In this document: positions 10,240 to 22,030 of the stretch, one piece after another
Layout of the letters: the number at the start of each line of letters is the position of its first letter
Position numbering within the stretch: position 1 is the stretch's first letter
DNA from: Hetaerina americana
Taxonomy: Eukaryota; Arthropoda; Insecta; Odonata; Calopterygidae
Direction: 5' to 3'
Length of the DNA stretch: 64,000 nucleotides
NCBI GenBank assembly: GCA_022747635.1
Contig: JAKTNV010000009.1
Coordinates: 68,036,407-68,100,406, forward strand
Position numbers and translations under genes: made by a program
Notes under the pieces: model-generated
What the model was told of the DNA's origin: nothing
Databases searched by the model: none
Seen by the model: the letters and a program-made list of their open reading frames with translations, nothing else

Positions 10240-11600
10240 CATTTATCTTAAGAATTCAGGCCATATTCCAAAAATACATGAGATAAACCATACAATCCTT
10301 TGCTTCCATATTTATCTAAAACCATATTTATTTCCGTGGGGTCTTAATCTATCTGATGGTATTATTTGATTTCAATTACCTGAATACCTTTGCTGAATAA
10401 CAATCAAATATGTTTATACCTAAACAATCACCGTCTACGTTGAATGCTCTTTGTATATCTAAAAGTACTGCATAATATATGCTGGTCATGTACGATATAT
10501 TGCTAACTTTTGTGTATTCTATTAATTTATTTTGGAAGTACTTCGGTCAATTATTCATTTCGCCTGTTATATTAAACAGTTTTCTAGTGTTTTTCGTTCT
10601 TATGTCTAGATAATGCATTAACCTTCCATTACAGCTTGCACCCCTTCATCCTCTCTATATTGTAGCGGTGCGTCCTCAACCACGTATAAGTTTTCTCAAC
10701 CATTGAATCTGTAATAAACAGTTGCCTTATTTTTCCTTCTTCTCCTTGCGGTTCTATAATTTCTGTATCGAGATATCCCTGTATTTAGATACTCAGATTT
10801 TTCTTTCATATTATCCGTCCCCCTATGTTACTCATGATTTTTTCCATCACCTTCTTGAGTTCCTTTATTTTAACACTTGTCAATACATTTCAATCACTCA
10901 ATGTCTTTCCTGATTAATCCTCTAGAATTAAAAATTTAACGTCTTAGGCAGTAAACGATGATTTTAATCCGCAAAAATAAGGCTTTTCCTAAATACATGC
11001 TTCGCCATGATTATGCTCTAACCATCATATATGTAGTATGCATTATTTCTCTTTTAACCTTCAGGAAATTTCCACCAGCATCTATGGATTTTGAGTTGTT
11101 TAAGCCGTATGTGCGTGATGGTTTAAGCATTTTCCTGCAGAATTCAATTGCTTTCACCGAGTAATGAGTGTTCCTATGCTTTATCACCATCTTTTCATTG
11201 TTCCGTTCTGCAGTCAGTAATCAATACCCATCTTTACTCCATGGACACACTTGTACTTATTTACAATACTTTACCCTATTTATTCTTTAAACTTCAATTT
11301 AACTCTTTAATATATTTTTTCTTACTATGGTTACTTGCTGGCATGTAGTGCTTAACATAGGCCAGGTTCTTTGGTCCGGCTTTTAGTTATATTATTAATA
11401 TTCAATCACTTACCTGCTTTGTTTGACATACATTTTTCTGTGATTTTAGTCTATGCTAGAGCCACCTCTGGATCGTTTCCGTCCCCTTCTCGGGATGCCC
11501 TATCATTGGCCAAGATAATTTTTACTATGCACATTTGCACTCATATTCTAGAGTGGAAATATGCAAATATTTAAGTATATGCATCCTTCCTCTTATCAGT
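10240..11600 (-). pseudogene. Strongly decayed LINE remnant with an RT motif A trace
   Basis: On the minus strand, codons around 10470-10430 read AVLLDIQRAFN, matching RT motif A of LINEs (LD..KAFD). Upstream (10.6-11.5 kb) the same strand gives long basic stretches such as EEGKIRQLFITDSMVEKTY, compatible with the linker, but without decisive motifs. No open frame exceeds 70 codons. It could be a fourth member of the LINE family seen at 0.4, 5.5 and 16.7 kb, but too little survives to align. Confidence 0.4.
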
Positions 11601-12491
11601 TAGTTCCTAACTCAAAATATTTTATCCTAGTTCCTCGTTTTAAAATGCAACTATTACTTTGTCCTGTTTTCCGTTGTCTTAAATGCTTCCAAAGTAATCG
11701 TATTTAATACTAAAATGTTTATTCACATAAAATGTAAGTTTATCAGATCGTTTTCTTTCCTGAATAATCTCATTTATTTTCTTAACTTATAATTTATCTA
11801 CATATTTATTTTTATATCATACATATTTCTTACACCGAAGTTGAGCATTAAAACATAATCGTATTTTTTAATCAACAGTAAACTGCTTTATTTGATTCAA
11901 CAATATATATAAATTGTCATATTAATTATGTTATACCAAAATTTTATTCCAAACATTCAATTTATTTTGATGATTGAGAGTATCAATTATAGAAATTACA
12001 TCTGGCACCACTTCCTTTTCAAGCAATATTTTCAATATTACTTGTTAAATTAAGTCTGCGTCTTTTTCTGTCACCAATTATTCATAGATGTCTGATTGTG
12101 TGTGTTCCTACTGTCATGTTGCAGTAGCGTTTGCTGCTATTTTATTCAGCAAAACCAAAAGGGTCTTCTTCAATTGTCCCATTTTTATTATCTTCTGTTG
12201 ATTATCCAAATGTTTACCGCCAATTGGCTCGCAGATAAAGCTAAGTAATGTAGTTTTCATATGATGCTGCTGTATCATATCAAGAATGTGAATAATATTG
12301 ATACTTCTGGGATAGGATAAGACAGTTCATAGGTGTATCCAATTCACGTAGGATGCTTGCTCTGAATTTTAAACATACTGTTTTATTCATTAAGAAATGG
12401 CTCTTTGTGCTAAAGTCATGACCATAGGTTATCAAAAATCTGTATAATTCTATTACAGTGTAGCAGTAATTTATAAGAACTGTGTATTTAA
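11601..12491. other. Unassigned AT-rich DNA
   Basis: No recognisable gene or repeat. Confidence 0.5.
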
Positions 12492-12655
12492 TCAAATTAG
12501 ATTATTCCAAAAAAACTGCGGGAGATGCCACGACAGTAACTCTTAACGGAGTCATCCGCTAATGTGCATTTCAATGCAATATTTTCAGAGTGTAAAAATC
12601 ATTCGCCTCAAGGCGAATGATTTTTACACTCTGAAAATGTTGCATTCAAATTAGA
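12492..12655 (-). repeat. Fold-back SINE, copy 3, with target-site duplication
   Basis: The SINE body lies on the minus strand (12504-12608) without a tRNA head. At its head side it turns into an inverted copy of its own first 37 bases (12609-12645), making a 74-bp near-perfect palindrome (12573-12646) centred on 'gcctcaaggc'. The whole unit is flanked by the direct repeat tcaaattaga (12492-12501 and 12646-12655). The unit therefore appears to have inserted already inverted, or to have been inverted during insertion. Confidence 0.8.
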
Positions 12656-15600
12656 ATCCTTTGTTTTCAGGTAATTAATCGACTCATGAGAAGGTGTCTC
12701 ATCTATTTAATGTTATTCTTTGACGAACCACCAATTAGCAATGGGAGCATTCGAAAAATATAATATAAAATGTTTATTTATTGGAAAAAATTCTGAAATT
12801 CTGCATGTATGAATATTAGCAATATTGAGGAAAAGTTATATCTTAAATATTACACGCAAGTTATTGGAACACGGTATTGTATATATTTGTATAAATATAA
12901 TTATCCCCTCATTCCTATTTCATTTGTAACAATTAAGACCAAGGCGGAAAATTCATCTTTTGGACTGCTATCCATTACTTAAACTTAAGCAAATTAAACC
13001 ATGGTTTAAGACGGATTAATAAATTATTGCTTTGAATCGATTTTTCATACCACCCAACGTCAACATGATGGTTTGACAAAGCTTAGAAATTTTCAAATTT
13101 GATGGAGCGGTCAGAAACAGAGAAGAACCTCTTTGACTTAGACTGTTCTGTTAAGAAAATATTCAAAGGTAATTTTGTTCAATCTGATAAGTAACTGTGA
13201 TTTCTGAAGCCAAAGAAGACGTAGTAAATATAAAATCATATAAGTAATTACGGTTTATTTCTTGTTTTCAATTAAACATTGTCAATGTATATTTGAGCTC
13301 AGGCGGGTACATAAGTACCAATCATAAAAAGTATCAGACTTATGGATTATTTAAGATATGGGGAAATTTCACAAACTTAGAATATTTCTACTGTTGATAA
13401 TTTTAAGATTGAATTTTCCAAAACTTTCTGATCAAAGAAACTCCCAAAATCTCTAAAAACATTGTATATACCACCCCGATAATATTTATTATTGATTATA
13501 TTTCAATAAAAATATATATTATTTTTATTACTCTACTAGGCACGGTTATGGGGGTATAAATTTCACTTTCGGAAAAATTGCTTCTTATAAGCTACTTCTT
13601 TGACAGTTTAGCTTTTGTGTTGGAGGTTTTTTACGGGCCCCTTTAAATATATATATGAATTACAATAGAGCTGAGGTGTTTCTATTTCCAAAGAGCAACA
13701 TACTAGATGCGATGAATTTCAGACTTGAACTAGGAAATGGCTCTATTAAATTCGGAACTTCTGTGAGGTAAATTGCAATGCCGTCTGCATGGGCAGCAAC
13801 TCTGGCCTGGAGTAGGGAGTTCACCATTATAAGCATCGATAGAGTTGTACTGGTAGGAGCAATGAACTTTGCTCCTACTCGTACTTTCCAGATAATTTCA
13901 AGGATATGAGCTTAACGCTAACGGCATCATTGCTTCAAATAAATTGCTTTGAAAATTAGATGGTGCGTACAGCGTCTGTTACTCTGTGAGGTGACTGTAA
14001 AGTCGTCCTTTTCAATAAGAGTGACACCTTAAATGCATTGACTTAGGAGGCAAAGGGAAACCATCTCAAATACTCATCTCATGATTCGATAATGGATAGA
14101 AATATGTGAATTCGACCCGGGAATAACACGGCCTCGTGTATCGTGCCCAACAGTCACAGCGTAGAAGACGCAGACGAGGAAAGTACGAGTTAAAATAGGA
14201 GCTTCAAAAGATAGAACATGATTGAGGGTAGGGGAATTGGAATATAGAAATATTTGAGGCTTGGGCGAGGTGAGATAAAAGGAGAGCGGTCATTATTGTA
14301 GTGATAATAATATGAGGTTGACACCAAAATAACGTGACTAATTCTCTTAATTTATTTATTTTCAAAATAGGGACATTAATTGTTGCCCTCCATCAGAATA
14401 CGAAAAATTTGAACCCAATAACACTGTGAAATGTTCCTTGTACCGCTCAAACGTAAACGCAGTTCTTTTTTCCTTAGACCTGTAGGTCTTCCATCGTTTT
14501 TGTTGGTATTTCTTCAACCCTAGAAATACGAATGTTTGCTGCGTGTGACTTCTAGGAGAGAAGAACGGTACTGATCACGAGGATAAGGAGGATGGATATG
14601 AAAGCCTATCAAAGACAGTCATATTTTTAGTATTTGTTTGAATTCCTTGGTTGATTGAGCATTTTGATGAGACGCCTTGTCCTGGTGCCTGACCCACCCA
14701 CCGTCTTCTCTCTCGTACAAACCATTGGGTCAAAACATCTTTGTGGCATTTTGGCCAGTAATTTGAACACGGAATCGCTTTTGCAATAAGGATTTACTGT
14801 TGTATCAAAGAAAATGGCGAGCTTTTCTTTGAATTTTGAAAGACTCATGGGTGCTTCCTTAGCTCTTGTGAGCGAATATTACGGTGATTACCAACGCGTG
14901 CAGAACCACTTGCTCAATCGAACTTGCGTAAACATCCACGCCTACAAACCAAGTAACATCATTAGAAAATGCTTACTTCCTCAATTTGCCTAAAAATATA
15001 AGAACAAATAACTTCTCTCTTTTGATTCCCTTCATTCATCACAGCTTTCGGCACCACCTTTGCCCTAACATTCTTCATGCTCAACTCTTCTATTTCAATT
15101 CACGCCACACGGTGGTTATTCCGGGAACTTTTTGATCAAGGTAGTATACCAAATTTCAGCAAAAAGGAAAAAAAACTTCCCATCTCCTCAACGTTTCTTG
15201 AATTTTTAGAATGTTTTCCTTGATTTATTTATTATTTAATTTCCTATATTATTCGGTCGTCGTCCAAAACAGATTATATGCGTTATAAAAATCTATTGTG
15301 TCACTCCAAAACATTAAATCGAAATAAACAACTATCGCCATATGCTTCGGATATCTCTCACGGAATCCGCTCTCTAAAACGAATTTTATGCTCATTCTTG
15401 CCGTTTACGCTCAGTTCACCCTTCGAACTCACCTGTTTCCGACCATGCACTGAACACACGTTTGCACAAAATACTTTTTCTCTCTGATCGAGTGGACAAA
15501 AATTCTAACTTACGGCTGCCTAAGAATACACCTTGAGGTTGAATAAAATACTGAAATTCAAGTTAAGTTAAATAAAATAAACAGCTATTTAGTAGTAAAA

Positions 15601-15990
15601 TAGTCTGCACATTACGATATGATAGTATCAGTAGAAATGAACATTTAACTAATGACCCTTGTTCTAATTTAGGTCTATATACCAACATGCAGTAGTTGGG
15701 AGGAATCAATAGACAGGGTATATCGTAAATTAGCGGAAATAGTCGCGGTACCCATGGGATGCGACATTGAAATGCGTTAGTTGACGAAAGGGAAGACTAG
15801 AGTAAGGTACGGGAAAACGGTTCAGAAATAAGGAATCTCCACGGGGAGGAGGTAGTAAAGGTAGCGTTGGAAACTGTATGATCATTACGACTTAAGCACT
15901 ACAGTGGACATAGATAGTTATGAAAAATACTCAGAGATTCAAAAATATTGAGAGTTTAGACTGCATCCTGGTTAGACAAGGGTCAAAGAA
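12656..15990. other. Mostly unassigned DNA
   Basis: AT-rich with no recognisable host gene. One minus-strand stretch (14340-14860) is treated separately because its translation looks protein-like. The remainder (12.66-14.33 and 14.87-15.99 kb) holds nothing I can support. Confidence 0.45.
14340..14860 (-). pseudogene. Unknown protein-like fragment
   Basis: A 73-codon minus-strand frame (14848-14627) reads SLSKFKEKLAIFFDT, then PQRCFDPM and GGSGTRTRRL. After a stop, further open sequence in another frame gives LGLKKYQQKRWKTYRSKEKR (about 14515-14455) and FERYKEHFTVLLGSN (about 14440-14395). The charged and aromatic composition, and the continuation over about 450 bases with only a few breaks, look more like a decayed coding region than chance. 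I do not recognise the family. A decayed transposon protein is the simplest guess, given the neighbourhood. Confidence 0.35.
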
Positions 15991-15994
15991 TAAC

Positions 15995-16479
15995 ATACAA
16001 GTATATAAATGAAAAACTCTAATAGCCGTAAACAGTTTACCATTCTAAACAAAGTACAAATGAGATTAGTTGGCAAACGCCACAAGTTAGGGAGGGGTAA
16101 AAGGTAAAAAGGGAAGGGATAAGAAAGGTGAATACGAATACGCGTATTTCGGCCACAAAGTAGCCCTCTTCAGCGTACTGAAGGGTAATCGTCACGACAA
16201 CACAAGTCGAAGTGAATTAAACTAGCTCCTTTCGACTTGCGTAGACGAATACCCTTTAGTAGGCTGAAGAGGGCTACTTTGTGGCCGAAATACGCGTATT
16301 CGTATTCACCTTTCTTATCCCTTCCCTTTTTACCTTTTACCCCTCCCTAACTTGTGGCGTTTGCCAACTAATCTCATTTGTACTTTGTTTAGAATGGTAA
16401 ACTGTTTACGGCTATTGGAGTTTTTCAGTTAAATAATACTACTAGCCGTTAGTGCTCAATTCTATCAATATACAAGTAT
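15995..16479. repeat. Large palindromic insertion (fold-back 1), Penelope-like end suspected
   Basis: Two inverted arms, 16010-16211 and 16231-16427, match with only scattered differences and leave a 19-base loop. Both arms contain the core CTGAAGA, a 6-bp stem with a TTT loop, and GAAAT (right arm 16264-16291; left arm 16173-16146 on the other strand). The direct repeat atacaagtat lies at 15995-16004 and 16470-16479. It touches the left arm within 5 bases but is 42 bases beyond the right arm. No transposase or RT is coded inside. Assignment to Penelope-like retroelement termini rests on the hammerhead-like core and is inference. Confidence 0.8.
16245..16303 (+). ncRNA. Hammerhead-ribozyme-like motif in fold-back 1
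   Basis: Order on the plus strand: ACGAATAC (16245-16252), an 11-base spacer, CTGAAGA (16264-16270), one extra base, GGCTAC / TTT / GTGGCC (16272-16286, including one G-T pair), GAAA (16287-16290), then TACGC and GTATTCGT (16296-16303), which pairs with the first segment. CUGANGA, a hairpin and GAAA are the hammerhead core. The extra base after CUGANGA and the long spacer depart from the classical fold, so catalytic activity is uncertain. The left arm carries the mirror copy on the minus strand. Confidence 0.4.
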
Positions 16480-16619
16480 TTTCTTTGTGTTTTCCGGGAG
16501 TGGGTGCCTATTGAAGTCTTAATTTGCTATTTACACCTTAAGAGGTTATATCAAAGAAAATAAGCCAAGAATCATTAATAAAAAATGATATATAGTTCAA
16601 ATTAACCAGAATGATTAGA

Positions 16620-17720
16620 AAGGTAATACTAGCAGGCAGAAAAATGTGTATGGGTGAGAAGAGGTAGAAAAGTTAAGTAGAAGGAACGTATGACACCATA
16701 TACGAAAAGCCGGAAGCTACGGAATGGGAAATTTTATAAAAAAGGATGCTGAAACCATTCAGTATTGAAGAGAAAATTAGAAACAAATAGTAGCAAAGAT
16801 AATGGAATAATGCTAACTCAGATTTAGGCAAAAGGAAGAAGAAAGAGATAAATATTGAAATATGGGCAGGAACTGACACAGTAAAAGAGGCGTGGTGGAA
16901 CATGATGTGCAAGGCAATGCATATTTTACAAAGGGATAAATAAATCGGCGTATGTTATGAAAAGGTGAGGACACTATCATAAAGTACAAAGGTAATAGAA
17001 TTATAGTGTATATTATTTAAAATAAGCCTGGAAAATAAAGCTTCAGCAGCACAAAGAGAAATATGATGAATATACATAGAGGATATGTCCATTGTGAATG
17101 AGTTTGTAATTTTCCTCAGTCTTCGTCCTTCCAAGTCTGTGGAAAAGTACAAATCCATTTAATATGGACATCAAACAGTTTCACGAAGTGAACCCTGTAA
17201 GTATAAAGTATTATACGATATATATACGATATATAAGGTGGAGATATTAGAAAAGGAAATTTCGACGCATAATATAGGGTAAATGGGGATCGTTTAGGCG
17301 CGGGCATACTTGATTCAGAGACAGGGAGGACATTTGGAGAAATTATACTAGATAAGATCTAGAGGAAAATAACCTCCTTTCATAACTATCTGGGCTTTAG
17401 AAAAACGTTGAAGGAAAGATGTTAATGAGATTAAATCATAAATATTTTACAGAGATTTGAATAGATTGAAGGGATAGCGAATTGGCACGTATTTAAGCCT
17501 GCTTAAATAAGAATGCGAATGGGAATTTTTAGAAAAGAGTTAGTTAGCTCTAGGACGCCCATTTCTAACCGTGTCATTAATTTAAGTGTGAACTTAACAG
17601 TAAAAGATGTATGGGAAGAACTTGAGATCGGCATCCATGGCGATAGGCTGGGATAGTGGGCGATTGGATAGCGGGTTGCCATGCTGTAGTCAACGAGGTG
17701 GTCGCAATCTTTTCTGAGCA
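16620..17720 (+). pseudogene. Decayed LINE remnant, same family as the 5.5 kb copy
   Basis: Plus-strand reading at about 16875-16990 gives TDTVKEAWWNMMCKAMHIL and then YEKVRTLS. This parallels the linker of the LINE at 6.5 kb, where the same places read AWWKTQCE and a KIKTLSG segment (frame changes needed). Around 17380-17410 YLGFRKTLKERC resembles the RT entry box (QFGFRKGR). Further bits to 17.7 kb are too broken to place. Frames are interrupted throughout and no catalytic residues can be identified. Confidence 0.5.
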
Positions 17721-17814
17721 CCTCCTAAAATGAATGCGAAGGTTCATAGATGTTTACAAGATAAAGTTTAGGAAATGCTCTAGAAATTGAACGGCAAAAA
17801 TAAAATTCTAAAAC

Positions 17815-18275
17815 TGTTTAAAAACAAGAACGGGTATAAGGTGTGTTGGCGGTGGCCATCTTGGAAGTGTTTTTGAAATGTTCCCTGGAAGCCAGATTCC
17901 GGAAGATCCTTAAGGATACACTTGCAGTCTTCTTTGGCGGCCCTTAGGGCCCCATAGCGGTGACCTTTTAGTAAGAATTTCAATTTTGGAAATAGAAAAT
18001 AGTCTGCCGGTGCGAAGTCGTGACTGTACACGGGTTGGGGAATCGTCGCTCTTGCAGAAGGTCTTCGTCAGCAGAAACTCGACTCTGCTCTTGGTCGTCC
18101 GTCAAGTAATTCGGGAGGTCGTTTTTAGCGCAGTTCTTTCGCACTGCCAAATTTTCAGTGATAATTGCCTGCAATGTCATTTTATCAATGCTAATACGGT
18201 CTGATATCATGCGCACACTTAACTGACGGTCTGTATTTAGATCTTTAAGCACACCTCGGTAAAAAATAATTAGTG
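17815..18275 (-). pseudogene. Internally deleted mariner transposase
   Basis: The minus-strand N-terminal half, from 18252, reads VLKDLNTDRQLSVRMISDRISIDK, TLQAIITENLAVRKNCAK and LTDDQEQSRVSADEDLL. This is the helix-turn-helix region and the linker of mariners. It then jumps directly, near 18040-18000, to the C-terminal block SHDFAPADYFLFPKLKFLLKGHRY (family SPDLAP.DYFLFPKLK) and LPESGFQGTFQKHFQ. The first and second catalytic aspartate segments are missing, removed by a deletion of roughly 130 codons. One frame change lies at the junction. Such internally deleted mariners are non-autonomous. Confidence 0.8.
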
Positions 18276-20094
18276 TTACTTTTTATGCAAGCCATGTAGG
18301 ATATTAATAATGAAAACCTCAACAGAGAGAGGGAGAAGGAAATTACAGAACATTCCATTTTCTGTCGCATTACACGCAAATGTTAATAAGAAAATCTGTG
18401 AATGGACAAGGTGTAGTTGTAGACTTGAGCACCCGACGACAAGGATTTTACTTTGCAAGGCTGTGTTTAAGAAATATAAATATTTCTACTCCGTCTCACA
18501 CTAATTTAAAAAAAATAAACACGTATAGATTGGCTTAGTTGTTAAATTTACCATTCCAGTCATCCAATGTTTTTCCCCAACTAATCTCACAAAACCTTTT
18601 ATTAATAATTTGGTGATGTTTTTATACCCTCTGCCAAAATTTTCTTTGCTAATGGTTCCCATATTGTGAGTATTTTGCATGAGATAAACTTATCTTACTA
18701 CAAGTTTTCCGAAGTTATTGATTGAGTTGAAATTTTTAAACTTTCAGTTAAATCTAGTTTTTCCAGATAAAATGACATTACGATTAAATGAACTTTAATT
18801 GTAATCATTGAACGGTGCTTTAGGAAAAATGAATATATAATGATTTTCTATGTTTGAGGTTAAACACTGTATTGAAAATTATGCAATTATTTATAAAAAT
18901 AATTGGCAAAAATTTTTGATGAAAACATTGGTTAAATTTTGAATTCATTCATCTTTATTCGTCAAATTAAATGGAATAAATATTGAACTAGTTCCATTGT
19001 TGGTTCGTAGAGAGTACCTTCACGTGCTATTCTAGTGGCGAGATTTTATAAGTGCCTTTCTCTCTACTAATTATGAATGAATTCTTGCATATGTTGCATA
19101 GTTGGAAGAGTTACATTACTTTATCAAATGAAATATAAGTTTATATGCCTATTGCTGTTGTACTGTGAAGTAATTTTGTCTCCAGAATTAGGATCATGTT
19201 AGTGGATCATCAGGATAATAATATTTTGCAAAGAAGTTTAGGGCAAATAAAGTAAAACAGCAATTGGGGATATTCTTGTTTATTTTTGCATAGTTTTGCC
19301 GCTTTAAATTAGTCAAAATTTTACAAAGCGTTGAAATCAGAAATACGAATCTTATGCCAAAATATATGCACCATTTGGTATCACGAAGATAGAACTATAA
19401 ACATTATATCAATAACGTCTTGCCTTATCATGTAATAAAAATCACAATAATTTCAGAACATTTTAAGGTAAATAAGGTTGAACTCATCTTCACTGGTTTT
19501 AGTTCAGTGTTTTTGCGAATTAATAATTACAATTTTCGAACATTTTTAAGGGAATCTCAATGTATAGTATGAATGGAAATCTACACATTTGCAGAAACAA
19601 ACTTGTGTCTTTTGAGCTGTCTTTTGGAAAGAAGTTCAATTATCAAAAGCAATGGAAAATGTTTACCTGGAAATGTAGTTATTTTGGATTGAATGATTCA
19701 TTAAAAACCTCCACTTTTGCGAACAAAATGGTTTTTCTGATCTGTTTATCTTCAATTTTGGAAATCATTTCTGGAAATGATACTTAAATTTACTGGCACA
19801 TAAAGACACGAATAATTGCCTCATCGAATTGGCCCTCACTTGTCTCGTAACAACTACTACACCTTATGCCTACGTGTGTACTTACGTTAGAATGAATCAT
19901 GATTAAATTATCGATCTTTAGAGTTAAATATTATATATGTATATATATATATTCTGTTAGTTCTGTTAGGAGTTCTGTCCCTCTCTTCCTTGATAAAGGT
20001 GGCAACGACCACCGAAAATTCGAAAAATAGTGAGTCTCTTTTTTTTGTGTGTTTCTGTGTTTTTGTCTGTGTCCACTAGTGCTAAGTGTTATAC

Positions 20095-20096
<2 letters not shown>
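18276..20096. other. Unassigned AT-rich DNA
   Basis: No recognisable gene. Short frames (18310-18504 and 19560-19787) show no family features. A short TA run lies near 19935-19952. Confidence 0.5.

Positions 20097-20166
<70 letters not shown>
20097..20166. repeat. (AT)n microsatellite
   Basis: About 35 uninterrupted AT units. The isoleucine-tyrosine frames overlapping it (20030-20325) are artefacts of the repeat. Confidence 0.98.
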
Positions 20167-20168
<2 letters not shown>

Positions 20169-22030
20169 AATACATATATACCTATACACACATAAAAACG
20201 CTTCCTTTTGTAACAGAAATCAGTTACTCCTGTTTGGCTCGGTGACTCATGAAAACTTTTCCTATGGACATTTTCATTTTCATTCCGTTATCTTCCGTGG
20301 CCTATCATTAGATTTAAAAGGTTAAAATATAAACTGTGTACTCTACTGTTAACTTTTAGGAATGTAATTTAAAAGTTTTTTGCAACAGTACACCATCTAC
20401 TTTCAGATTAATATAATGAAATTCTCTCCTAAGAAGAAATTGAAATCGTTGAAAGACTATCGTTGAAAATGCCAATACTTGTAAATATGTCACTTGAGTA
20501 CTCCTTCACAAAGGAACAACCGTTTATGCAATTAGCACATTGTTTTATGGAATAATTTTATATTATTCATTTACTGAATCATGTGTTGATTTTGTGGTTT
20601 CAATTAATAAATTTTAACCATAATAATGTATTTAACAGCAATAAACGTTCCCATTGAAAATGAATATAAATTAACAAGGATAATTTGAGATTCCGGTCCC
20701 TTACCTTAACGCAATATCTACGGAAGAGACCAAGCTAGTCATCGATGAAGCAACGGCTTCAAACCATTAATTGAAGCACATCATCAAAGGTAGATTTCGA
20801 ATCCAAGGTATTTGAGTTGATAGGGACTAAATTATCTGTGTTTAACCAGCCAAGAAACTTTGGAAACCAGATCACGTTAGGGTTTTTATCGTTGATGAAT
20901 TTAGGAGCTTACAGGGTAAAAATTCACATTTTGCCTTTTCACTCGTTCTCGGTTTCCAGTGATATATCCAAAGATTTTATTACCATATCATTCTAAATCT
21001 AGATTATCATTTCTTTTTTATAATTTTTTAATTGTGTACTTATAACATTGTTTATAACATAAGATCGTTTCCCTTGCAAAACAACTTTATATTTCTTCGC
21101 CAGAAAAATGATAAAATTAATGATAACTTTCTTGTTTCGTGTATTTGAGTTTAAGAGCGATGGTATCTCGTATTTGTGATAAATGTTTGCAATGGGTGAA
21201 ATTTGATATAAGTTCTGTAAATGTACATTTGCTATTTGAGATTGTCGTTGCAGAGAAGAACTTCCAACAAATATATCTGTTATCGAGGAAGTCAAAAATA
21301 CGGTAAGAAATCGCTATCTTATTTGATGATTTCTTAAAAACAATTGGGTTATCTACAATGGTAAATTTCATAGATATATGTTATTGATATTAGGTCTATG
21401 GAGAATTCATGAATTTCTACTAACGCAAATAGTAAAATTAACTTAAACACTCTTCGTGGTTGCATTAACCTCATTTGACTGAAATTCTTCCCGTTTATAA
21501 ATAAAAATTGTCGATTTTTAACCTTATGGTTAATTTTAACTCGTGTTTTTTAAAATTATTTAAGCTAATTAAAGTATTTGTATGATTTGCTGCTGCTTTA
21601 TTGACAATGTTTCCAATACTATCTTCGGGCGTATTTCTTTGCCCAATAGCTGATCTTAATCTTGCGTTTGATTCAACGATAGAATGATGATACCGGAGAA
21701 ATGTCCCTAAGTAATAATTATGAAGTATACTTCTAAAACACGGTAAAAGTGGTAGCAGTTGTTTGATAAATGTGCACCTAATACTAATATCTCGTATACC
21801 AATCGTTTTATTTTTTCTCTAAAAAACTATTACATTTGATTGTACACTATTTAAGTTAGATATAGAGTGGACATAAAACCAATACATTTCTTTAACTTAC
21901 CTAACAACACAAAATCTGGCACCAAACCACGAACAAGCCTCTTGAAATACCACAAATTTTCTGTCTCTTTCTATTTCCTTCAATAACCTTCCTTCCAAAT
22001 ATTCTTTCCATGTGATGCATACTATATGAG
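20167..22030. other. Unassigned AT-rich DNA
   Basis: No recognisable gene. The minus-strand frames at 20999-21371 are low-complexity and overlap each other in two frames. Confidence 0.5.

Noticed and set aside
16010..16427. A MITE or DNA-transposon terminal inverted repeat pair
   Set aside because: The arms nearly meet at a 19-base loop and contain the hammerhead-like core internally. The flanking direct repeat is 10 bp and offset on the right, which fits a retroelement fold-back better than a cut-and-paste element.
20030..20325. Isoleucine/tyrosine repeat proteins
   Set aside because: Direct translation of the (AT)n microsatellite. The same holds for the frames at 30967-31516 and 47867-48275.
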